Shown here one piece after another: positions 1 to 5,590 of a stretch of DNA of 6,733 nucleotides. A program made the position numbers and the translations under genes. The stretch spans positions 1 through 6,733 of the forward strand of contig JAEENW010000230.1 of the NCBI GenBank assembly GCA_016283945.1. Direction: 5' to 3'. This stretch comes from Bacillota bacterium (GTDB taxonomy: Bacteria; Bacillota; Clostridia; Peptostreptococcales; Anaerovoracaceae). Numbering within the stretch: the first letter of the stretch is position 1; every line of letters begins with the position of its first letter. The notes under the pieces are model-generated. The model did no database searches. It was not told where the DNA came from and was given only the letters and a program-made list of their open reading frames with translations.

Positions 1-8
1 GAACGTTC

Positions 9-734
9 ATGATAATGGCCCTGATACTGCTGTATCTGGGCCCGGTCAGCGCGTTCATGAGAGGCGGCGTCGGGGGCCTCGTTTCATGGTTCTCAGGGAC
101 TCTGACCATGATCCCCGGCATCGTCATAGGGCTGTCCTTCCACGAGTTCGCCCACGCGAAGGTCGCGACCCTCTGCGGCGACAACACCCCGCTCTACCAG
201 GGCAGGGTGACGCTCGACCCGAGAGCTCACATCGACCCGATGGGCCTTATCTATCTCGTCTTCATCCACTTCGGATGGGGGCGTCCCGTCGTGATCAATC
301 CCTCGAACTTCAGGAACCGCAGAAGGGACAGCATACTCGTCGGCATAGCAGGGGTCTGCATGAACTTCCTCATCGCGCTCTTCGCGGGGATAGTCCTCGG
401 GCTCATATACCGCTTCTCCCCGGGCTTCTTCAGGAGCTCGATCGGCCTCACGACCGGCGGCGTTCTGGTCGACGTCGTTATCGTCAACGTTTCGCTCATG
501 CTCTTCAACCTGCTCCCCGTGCCGCCGCTCGACGGCTTCGGGATAGTCGTGGACATATTCAGGCTCTGGGGCACTCAGTTCTACACCTTCGTGTTCGCGA
601 ACAGCACGCTCATACTCATGCTCATGATAGTGTTCAACGTGCCGAGCATGCTGCTCTCCGGGCCGATGTACAGGATCGTGAGCTTCATCATGGGGACTGT
701 GGCGCATTTCCCGTACTGGTACGCGCTGGTATAG
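9..734 (+). CDS. Site-2 protease-like M50 family membrane metalloprotease (5' end uncertain)
   Basis: This is a polytopic membrane protein of the zinc metalloprotease family M50 (site-2 protease type), which cleaves substrates within or next to the membrane; its own substrate is unknown. Seen: HEFAH at residues 45-49, the HExxH zinc motif in a hydrophobic segment; GRVTLDPRAHIDPMG at about 65-79, typical of the short bacterial members; AGVCMN at 114-119, matching the conserved AGPxxN position but with V for P; and NLLPVPPLDG at 167-176, with D175 the expected third zinc ligand. Hydrophobic stretches lie at about 31-48, 108-134, 150-170 and 198-215. No PDZ or CBS domain is present, so this is the minimal form. 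The first ATG is at 9 and a second in-frame ATG at 15. The frame stays open to the window edge and no ribosome binding site is visible, so the true start may lie upstream. It converges on the murE-type gene. Confidence 0.85.
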   Translation: MIMALILLYLGPVSAFMRGGVGGLVSWFSGTLTMIPGIVIGLSFHEFAHAKVATLCGDNTPLYQGRVTLDPRAHIDPMGLIYLVFIHFGWGRPVVINPSNFRNRRRDSILVGIAGVCMNFLIALFAGIVLGLIYRFSPGFFRSSIGLTTGGVLVDVVIVNVSLMLFNLLPVPPLDGFGIVVDIFRLWGTQFYTFVFANSTLILMLMIVFNVPSMLLSGPMYRIVSFIMGTVAHFPYWYALV

Positions 735-753
735 GCGCTGCGCAGGCTGCGGT

Positions 754-788
754 GCGGAAACCGCCGTCTTATGCGGCGTGAAATCCGC
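754..788. repeat. Imperfect GC-rich inverted repeat after the M50 gene
   Basis: GCGGA (754-758) can pair with TCCGC (784-788), and CGCCG (762-766) with CGGCG (774-778), giving a hairpin with a small internal loop. No T-run follows, so it is not a classic terminator. It could protect the 3' end of the M50 transcript or be chance in GC-rich DNA. Confidence 0.3.
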
Positions 789-830
789 CGATCTCATGCG
801 ATGCGGAAACAGGGATATCATAAGGACGCA

Positions 831-862
831 AAAAGCGCTCTCCGCGTACGGGGAGCGCTTTT
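831..862. terminator. Strong hairpin terminator, probably bidirectional
   Basis: The left arm 831-844 pairs with the right arm 849-862 over 14 positions (one G-T wobble, at 841/852) around a CGTA loop. The outer four pairs are A-T, so the plus strand ends in TTTT (859-862) with a further T-rich stretch at 865-874, and the minus strand ends in TTTTT (834-830). It sits between the stops of the M50 gene (734) and the murE-type gene (930), where convergent transcripts would need a shared terminator. Confidence 0.85.
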
Positions 863-929
863 GATTTGCTTTTCCTGCCGCCCGGCGGCTGCAGCGGGCA
901 GAACCGCGTCCAGGCTGCCGGGAACGCCT

Positions 930-2462
930 CTACACCAGCCTTTCGGCGAGCTCGGCGTCGGACTCTATGGGAACGTAGTCGTTTCCTCGGTGCATGTACT
1001 TCTCGCGGCCCTTGGCGGCGAGGACGAGCACTGTGCCGGGGACGGCTTCCCTGATAGCGGTCTCTATCGCGAGGGCGCGGTCCTCGATCACGCGTCCGGA
1101 GCCTCCGAAGCTCTCGAGGTTCTCGAGCACCTGGTCGCAGATCTCGGAGACGTCGTCGAAGGCGGGATCCTCCTCGGTTATCCACGCGAAGTCGGCGAAC
1201 TCGGCTGCCGCCTTGGGGAGGTCGACCCTCCTCTGGTAGCCCTTGCCGCCGGGGCAGCCGAAGAGTATCTCGATCCGCTGCCCGGGGTATTCCTCGCGCA
1301 GGGACTTGAGCAGCTTCTCGAAGCTCAGGTAGTTGTGGGCGTAGTCGGCGATCACGGTGAGCCCGCGCTCTCTGTTCTCGAAGACCTCCATGCGTCCGGC
1401 CGCTTTGGCCGAGGGCAGGGCGCTCTCCATGAAGCGCGCTGGAATGCCCATAGCGTCCGCGATCGCGCAGGCGATGAGGGCGTTCTCCACGTTGAAGAGG
1501 CCGGGCATCGAAAGGCTTATGTCCGCGAAGCGTTCGCCGTCCTTTATCAGGTCGAAGCGGATCAGGCCGCCTTCCTTGCGGACGTTCCCGGTGTACATAG
1601 ATGGCTTTCTCCCGCATCTCTCTTCCGGAGAGGAGGCCACGTAGACGATCTTTTTAAGGGTCTTTGAGCTCTCCGCCGCGGCTATGACCTCGGCGCACCT
1701 GTCGGTATCGAGGTCGATCACGGCCATGCGGCTCTGGGCGAAGATCTTTATCTTGGAATTGAAATAGTCGTCGGCGTCCGGATGCTCGGTGCTTCCGATG
1801 TGGTCGGGGCTGAAGTTGGAAAAGCTCGCTATATCGAAGCTCACGCCTAGCACTCTGTCGTACTTGAGCGCCTGGGAGGAGACCTCCATGCCCATGGCGA
1901 AGCTGCCCGCCGAGGCCGCGTTGAAGAAGCGCTTCTGCAGCTCGGGAGCCTCGGGGGTGGTGAGGTGGGATTCGAAGAACTCGATCCCGTCGAAGGTGTC
2001 AATGGTCGAAAGGTAGGTGAAAGGACCCTTGCCGGTCTCGGCGGCATAGGCTTCCGCTATGGCCTTGAGGTAGTAGAGCGAGGTGCTCTTGCCCTTGGTT
2101 CCGGTGAGTCCCACAAGGGTGAATGCCTTCTGCGGTTCACCGTAGTAGTCCCTCGCGAGCAGAGCCATGGCCTTGCGCACGTCGCTCACGACGAGGCAGG
2201 GCAGGACTCCGCTGAAGTCCTTTTCGGCGACGCAGACCGACGCGCCAGCCTCCGCCGCTGCCCTCAGGTATTCCTCCCTGAAGCCCGCTCCCTTGCAGAG
2301 AAATAGGGTGCCCGGCTCCACGTCCCTGGAGTCGTAGCTGAAGTAGTTCACGCCGCTGTCCGCCAGGCCGGCGCCGTCTTCGCCTAATGCGGTCTTTACG
2401 AGCAGCCCGGCGTCTTCGAGCGTCTTGATATACTCTTTGAGTTTCTTGCTTTCGGGTCTCAT
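930..2462 (-). CDS. murE: MurE-type UDP-N-acetylmuramyl-tripeptide synthetase
   Basis: This ATP-dependent cytoplasmic ligase adds the third residue to UDP-MurNAc-L-Ala-D-Glu in peptidoglycan synthesis. Its 510 residues are normal for MurE. Seen in order: SYDSRDVEPGTLF (about 42-54) of the substrate-binding N-terminal domain; ATP loop TGTKGKST (120-127); TTPEA (168-172) and MEVSSQAL (192-199); SPDHI (218-222) and YFNSK (233-237), where K237 is the expected carbamylated lysine; GRMEVF (356-361), DYAHN (373-377) and KGREKY (484-489) in the C-terminal domains. The third-residue specificity site reads EEDPAFDD (430-437), not the DNPR typical of meso-diaminopimelate enzymes. From memory the whole protein is closest to streptococcal MurE, which adds L-lysine, so L-Lys or another non-DAP diamine is plausible but unproven. 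The start is ATG at 2462 with a weak GAAGAG site (2477-2472), 6 nt after the upstream stop. It is the last gene of the murI operon. Confidence 0.93.
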   Translation of the reverse strand: MRPESKKLKEYIKTLEDAGLLVKTALGEDGAGLADSGVNYFSYDSRDVEPGTLFLCKGAGFREEYLRAAAEAGASVCVAEKDFSGVLPCLVVSDVRKAMALLARDYYGEPQKAFTLVGLTGTKGKSTSLYYLKAIAEAYAAETGKGPFTYLSTIDTFDGIEFFESHLTTPEAPELQKRFFNAASAGSFAMGMEVSSQALKYDRVLGVSFDIASFSNFSPDHIGSTEHPDADDYFNSKIKIFAQSRMAVIDLDTDRCAEVIAAAESSKTLKKIVYVASSPEERCGRKPSMYTGNVRKEGGLIRFDLIKDGERFADISLSMPGLFNVENALIACAIADAMGIPARFMESALPSAKAAGRMEVFENRERGLTVIADYAHNYLSFEKLLKSLREEYPGQRIEILFGCPGGKGYQRRVDLPKAAAEFADFAWITEEDPAFDDVSEICDQVLENLESFGGSGRVIEDRALAIETAIREAVPGTVLVLAAKGREKYMHRGNDYVPIESDAELAERLV

Positions 2463-2468
2463 CTGTAC

Positions 2469-3245
2469 TTACTCTTCGCTGTAGCTTACGGCGAGTTCGC
2501 CTCCCGCGATGTCGTAGAAGCAGGCCTGCGAGGTCATCTCGTAGATCTCCACAAAGATCATCAAAACTGTCAGCAGCCTGGAGATCGGCAGCATGTAGTA
2601 GCTTCTCATGTACTCGACGTACTGCTCCGCGGTGAGCGGGCCTGTGCTCAGGACCGCCATCTGCTTCACCTGCGGGTTGAACAGGTACTCGCTTATCATC
2701 GAGGGGAGGTCGGCCAGTATCCTGAGGCCTATGAAGCTGAGCCTGAGCAGTATGTACTTGAGGATGTTGCCGCGCATCATGACAGCGCTCTCGAACATGC
2801 ACTGGTTGATGCCCTTGTTCGGGTCGTCTGCCAGTATGAACCAGGCCATGCTGTAGGTGATCGCGGCGTAGATCCCGGGGATAACGAAGAAGAGCGTCCA
2901 GAGGAAGATCTTGATCGTCATCACGATGTACATCGAGAAGGCCTTGAAGAAGTATCCAAAGCCCATGAAGAGGCTCTCTACTCCGGCCGGCTGCCTCCTG
3001 AACAGCTTCAGGAAGTAGTAGGCGAGGCCCATGTTGAGCGGTCCCTGTATGAGCAGGCCGTACATTCCGGCGAGCCTGATCAGGAACATCGAGCTTGAGA
3101 GCATGTTGATCATGATGCTCGGTATGTTCACGACCGCGTAAAACATAAAGAAGACCGCGATGGCCTCCTTCCAGCGGCCGGAGAGCATCTGCCTCGCGAG
3201 CGACTTAATAGTGCCCGTGCTCTCAGTGACTATGACCCTGTTCAT
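2469..3245 (-). CDS. DUF975-like integral membrane protein
   Basis: This 258-residue polytopic membrane protein is of unknown function. It follows the DUF975 pattern: a charged N-terminal segment (about 12-26, with SLARQMLSGRWKEAI), a first hydrophobic segment at about 27-50, GPLNMGLAYYFLKL (68-81), a loop with SLFMGFGYFFKAF (91-103), a long hydrophobic stretch at about 104-130 ending in VIPGIYAAITYSMAWFILAD (121-140), then RGNILKYILLRLSFIGL (158-174) and a last hydrophobic segment at about 217-235. The loop at about 188-216 is more polar. The C-terminus holds FYDIAGGE. No catalytic motif or signal peptide is seen. Its ATG overlaps the TGA of the upstream acidic gene as ATGA (3245-3242), and GGAGG (3260-3256) lies 10 nt before the start, so translation is probably coupled. 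Lying between murI and the murE-type gene suggests, but does not prove, an envelope role. Confidence 0.85.
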   Translation of the reverse strand: MNRVIVTESTGTIKSLARQMLSGRWKEAIAVFFMFYAVVNIPSIMINMLSSSMFLIRLAGMYGLLIQGPLNMGLAYYFLKLFRRQPAGVESLFMGFGYFFKAFSMYIVMTIKIFLWTLFFVIPGIYAAITYSMAWFILADDPNKGINQCMFESAVMMRGNILKYILLRLSFIGLRILADLPSMISEYLFNPQVKQMAVLSTGPLTAEQYVEYMRSYYMLPISRLLTVLMIFVEIYEMTSQACFYDIAGGELAVSYSEE

Positions 3246-3784
3246 AGCTTATCGTCCTCCGGATCCTCGAGTATATCCACCTGTTTGTAGCTTCCAAGAC
3301 CCATTGAGAGCTCCTTGAGCTCGTAGCCGAGGCTCGCGCTGAAATCGTAGGACTTCTTTTCAGCGCCGAGCTTCTCCTCGCGGGAGAAGGTCACGGCGTC
3401 TCTGATGCTGCAGGGCCTGCCGTCGACCAGGGCTCCGTCCGGGTCGTTGTACCACTCGCGGAATCTGAACAGCTCCTCGCAGAAGCGGCTCCTCGCGCTC
3501 GGATCGTCGTCTATGTCTGCCGCCAGGAGCAGCAGCCTGTCCTCGATCTGGTCGATCAGGGCGAAGAGGTCGTCCCCGTTGTCGGGAAGGTGCTTTCCGA
3601 GCTCCTCCATGTAGTTTTCGGCTATCTCGCCGGCAGACTCGGCCCTTATGCCCGAGAGCGCCTCGGCGAAGAGCTCGCTGTCTATGTACTCGTCGCACTC
3701 GATGAGCTCGGCGAACTGCTCGAAATAGTCGAGGTCGGCGGGATCGTCGATCTCAAGCAGCGCGAATAATCTCTCTCTGTCCAT
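3242..3784 (-). CDS. Small acidic hypothetical protein in the murI operon
   Basis: I do not recognise this 180-residue protein. It is very acidic: by hand count about 49 Asp/Glu against about 18 Lys/Arg, with clusters such as IDDD (91-94) and EDPEDD near the C-terminus. It has no signal peptide or membrane segment, so it is probably cytoplasmic. The first ~115 residues look mainly helical, with regularly spaced Leu, Phe and Ala between charged residues; the last ~40 look less ordered. Two cysteines (30 and 102) plus C125 form no obvious metal motif. The frame is supported by operon position: the ATG lies 8 nt after the murI stop and the TGA overlaps the next ATG. The ribosome binding site is weak (only GGA close to the ATG), so translation probably depends on coupling to murI. 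It may work with the downstream membrane protein, but this rests on position only. Confidence 0.75.
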   Translation of the reverse strand: MDRERLFALLEIDDPADLDYFEQFAELIECDEYIDSELFAEALSGIRAESAGEIAENYMEELGKHLPDNGDDLFALIDQIEDRLLLLAADIDDDPSARSRFCEELFRFREWYNDPDGALVDGRPCSIRDAVTFSREEKLGAEKKSYDFSASLGYELKELSMGLGSYKQVDILEDPEDDKL

Positions 3785-3792
3785 TTCCGTAA

Positions 3793-4593
3793 CTAAAACT
3801 TCCTTATGGCGATATTGTATTCGTTCTCTGTGATGATTCTGTCAACCATGTGTATAAAATTCTCGGAGAGGTCGCTGGCGAAGAAGGTGCTCTCCTTGGC
3901 GGTCGCGTCCGCGAGCAGGTCGTTTTCGCGCAGAGCCTTCTCCACGGCGCCGGCCTGGCAGTCCGAGGGGTTGATTATGGTCAGCTGAGGATAGATCCTC
4001 GAGATGTTCTCCTTGATGAGGGGGTAGTGCGTGCAGCCGAGGACCAGGGTGTCGAGCCTGTGATAGGCGACGAAGTCGTCCAGATAGTAGCGTATCAGGC
4101 TGTCCATGATGTCGCTCTCGATGATACCCTCCTCGATGAGGGGCACGAAGGCGGGGCAGGCGCTCTGATAGACCCTGAGCCCCGGATCGATGCTGTGTAT
4201 GGCTCTCTCGTAGGCGCGGGTCTTGACCGTGACCTTGGTGCCTATGATGCCGATGGAGTTGGCCTTGGTGCAGCGGCGCGCGACCTCGCTGGCGGCTGGC
4301 TCGATGATCCCGACGACCGGGATCTCGGGATAGCTCTCCTGCAGCAGCGGAAGGGCGGTAGCCGAGATGGTGTTGCAGGCGATCGCGAGCATCTTGACGT
4401 CGTTCTTGACGAGGAAGTCCGCTATCTGCAGCGCGAACTCGCATACCGTCTCGCGGCTCTTGGAGCCGTAGGGTGTGCGCGCGGTATCGCCGAAGTAGAG
4501 TATCCTCTCTCCGGGAAGCGCCTTGGCGATGGGACCTATGCAGGTGAGCCCGCCGAGTCCCGAATCGAATATGCCTATAGGGCGGTTGTCCAT
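3793..4593 (-). CDS. murI: Glutamate racemase
   Basis: This cofactor-independent cytoplasmic racemase interconverts L- and D-glutamate, supplying D-Glu for the second residue of the peptidoglycan stem peptide. The 266 residues match the family length. Seen: IGIFDSGLGGLT (6-17) with D10 and S11; FGDTARTPYGSKS (34-46); the first catalytic cysteine C73 in IACNTISATA (71-80); VVGIIEPA (93-100); GIIGTKVTVKT (115-125); and the second catalytic cysteine C187 with H189 in LVLGCTHYPLI (183-193). All key residues of an active Asp/Glu racemase are present. The ATG at 4593 is preceded by a good GAGGAAGG ribosome binding site 7 nt upstream and by a near-consensus promoter. It is the first gene of a four-gene minus-strand operon whose last gene encodes the MurE-type ligase, so two steps of stem-peptide assembly are probably co-expressed. 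Confidence 0.97.
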   Translation of the reverse strand: MDNRPIGIFDSGLGGLTCIGPIAKALPGERILYFGDTARTPYGSKSRETVCEFALQIADFLVKNDVKMLAIACNTISATALPLLQESYPEIPVVGIIEPAASEVARRCTKANSIGIIGTKVTVKTRAYERAIHSIDPGLRVYQSACPAFVPLIEEGIIESDIMDSLIRYYLDDFVAYHRLDTLVLGCTHYPLIKENISRIYPQLTIINPSDCQAGAVEKALRENDLLADATAKESTFFASDLSENFIHMVDRIITENEYNIAIRKF

Positions 4594-4600
4594 AGCTTGA

Positions 4601-4608
4601 CCTTCCTC
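4601..4608 (-). promoter_or_regulatory. Ribosome binding site of murI
   Basis: On the minus strand the sequence GAGGAAGG ends 7 nt before the murI ATG. It is the strongest such site in the minus-strand operon and fixes the start at 4593. Confidence 0.8.
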
Positions 4609-4624
4609 AAAAAATATCCAAATT

Positions 4625-4653
4625 ATTATATTCCAAAAAGAGCTCCGTGTCTA
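4625..4653 (-). promoter_or_regulatory. Sigma-70/sigma-A type promoter of the murI operon
   Basis: On the minus strand, TAGACA (4653-4648, 5 of 6 matches to TTGACA) and a perfect TATAAT (4630-4625) are 17 bp apart. The predicted transcription start is near 4618, giving a short leader of about 25 nt that contains the murI ribosome binding site. No riboswitch-sized leader exists. Confidence 0.78.
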
Positions 4654-4709
4654 TGCGGGCTTAGCGGAAGAGCGGATCCCGCTGCCTTACGCCGCGCCGC
4701 GCGGCCTCC

Positions 4710-4728
4710 ATTCTATCATTGATAGGAT
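4710..4728. promoter_or_regulatory. Dyad over the nadK -35 element, possible operator
   Basis: CTATCA (4713-4718) and TGATAG (4720-4725) are perfect inverted arms around one central base. Two more bases pair on each side (4710-4711 with 4727-4728) past a single mismatch. The right arm includes the -35 hexamer TTGATA. A repressor bound here would block RNA polymerase; alternatively the symmetry is incidental. The regulator is unknown. Confidence 0.4.
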
Positions 4729-4747
4729 TGGACAAATGTGATAAAAT
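4719..4747 (+). promoter_or_regulatory. Extended -10 promoter for the nadK operon
   Basis: TTGATA (4719-4724) and TAAAAT (4742-4747) are 17 bp apart, and TG at 4739-4740 forms an extended -10 (TGaTAAAAT). The predicted transcription start is at about 4754. That is too close to the ATG at 4757 for a ribosome binding site, but gives a leader of about 35 nt to the TTG at 4790. Confidence 0.7.
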
Positions 4748-4779
4748 AACTGTTCAATGGATGATAGTTTTTGTACCAC

Positions 4780-4783
4780 GGAG
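4780..4783 (+). promoter_or_regulatory. Ribosome binding site that decides the nadK start
   Basis: GGAG lies 6 nt before the TTG at 4790, within the predicted nadK leader. No comparable site precedes the ATG at 4757, whose upstream sequence is AT-rich promoter DNA. Confidence 0.6.
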
Positions 4784-4789
4784 CGAAAG

Positions 4790-5590
4790 TTGACAGAGAA
4801 GCTTTTCATTTACGGAGCGAGGTCTCAGAAATCTCAGAACCTCCTTCCGGCCCTCGAGAAGGCCGCCCGCGAGGCGGGGCTCTCCATAGTCCGCACCCCT
4901 GCTGAGGCGGACATGGCGGTGTGCGTAGGAGGGGACGGGACCCTGCTCAGGATGCTCAGGGAGCACAGCTTTCCCGAGCTTCCCATAGCCGGCATCAACA
5001 CCGGCCACCTCGGGTTTTTCCAGGAATTCTCGGACAGCGAGCCCGGGAGCTTTATCGAACTCATAAAGAGCGGAGGCTACAGCATTCAGAAGCACCGCCT
5101 CGTCGAGGCGAGAGTCCGCTCCGGCGGGGGCGAGCGCGTCTACCGCGCGCTGAACGACATAGTCATAAGGCGCAACGCCTCCGGCATAGTCCACCTCAGG
5201 CTCTACGTCGGCGAGAGCTTCGTGGAGCAGTTCAGCGGAGACGGCCTCGTCATCTCCAGCGCCGCGGGCTCGACGGCCTACAACTACTCCGTAGGCGGAG
5301 GCATAGTCGACCCCAGGGCGGAGTTGCTCCAGATAGCCCCGATCGCGCCCATGAACACCGCGAGCTACAGGTCGCTCAGCTCGGGCATCATCATACCCCC
5401 GCAGTGCGACTTCATCGTCACCCCCGAGGGCAGGACCCTTAGCAAGGCCCTGGTCGTGGCCGACGGCAACTCCAACCCCGTCGAGGATCTGGAGCGCATA
5501 GCCGTAAGCCTCAGCGGGCAGTGCGTGAGCATAGTGCGCAGGGGAGACTACGACTTCTGGGGCAAGGTCAAGGACAAGTTCTCGCTATGA
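4790..5590 (+). CDS. nadK: NAD kinase
   Basis: This cytoplasmic enzyme phosphorylates NAD to NADP using ATP or polyphosphate, setting the NADP(H) supply. Numbered from the TTG start it has 266 residues, the usual size for Bacillota. Seen: GGDGTLLR (47-54) with the catalytic Asp at 49; INTGHLGFF (69-77); the NAD-binding ND pair (122-123) in ALNDIVIRR; DGLVISSAAGSTAYNYSVGG (151-170), the conserved glycine-rich NAD site with AA where TPT or similar is common; and APMNTASYRSL (186-196). I prefer TTG at 4790: it has a GGAG site 6 nt upstream and gives MTEKLFIYGAR, matching how family members begin. An in-frame ATG at 4757 would add 11 residues but has no ribosome binding site and lies only 2-3 nt past the predicted transcription start. 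The TGA overlaps the next gene's ATG (ATGA, 5587-5590). The order nadK then an RluA-family gene is conserved in several Bacillota. Confidence 0.94.
   Translation: MTEKLFIYGARSQKSQNLLPALEKAAREAGLSIVRTPAEADMAVCVGGDGTLLRMLREHSFPELPIAGINTGHLGFFQEFSDSEPGSFIELIKSGGYSIQKHRLVEARVRSGGGERVYRALNDIVIRRNASGIVHLRLYVGESFVEQFSGDGLVISSAAGSTAYNYSVGGGIVDPRAELLQIAPIAPMNTASYRSLSSGIIIPPQCDFIVTPEGRTLSKALVVADGNSNPVEDLERIAVSLSGQCVSIVRRGDYDFWGKVKDKFSL

Noticed and set aside
93..821. 242-codon open frame antisense to the M50 gene
   Set aside because: The translated product is His-, Glu- and Arg-rich with no domain, while the opposite strand encodes clear zinc-protease motifs.
877..889. GCCGCCCGGCGGC palindrome as a separate terminator for the murE-type gene
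   Set aside because: No T-run follows on the minus strand; the hairpin at 831-862 just downstream is a much better terminator.
771..1667. Long open frames antisense to the murE-type gene and across the terminator
   Set aside because: They lie opposite a gene with full MurE motifs, run through the terminator hairpin, and show no recognisable domain; they are expected in GC-rich DNA.
3850..4722. 290-codon open frame antisense to murI
   Set aside because: It overlaps the complete, motif-rich murI gene and its promoter, and its product has no recognisable domain.
4594..4756. Riboswitch or small RNA in the divergent intergenic region
   Set aside because: Predicted leaders are only about 25 and 35 nt, and I see no known riboswitch core or T-box element.
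4757..4789. ATG at 4757 as the start of NAD kinase
   Set aside because: No ribosome binding site precedes it and it sits almost on the predicted transcription start; the TTG at 4790 is better supported. It remains possible as a near-leaderless start.
5521..5586. Upstream ATG for the pseudouridine synthase, inside nadK
   Set aside because: The 22 extra residues are a shadow of the nadK 3' end with no family counterpart, while ATG 5587 has the classic ATGA overlap.
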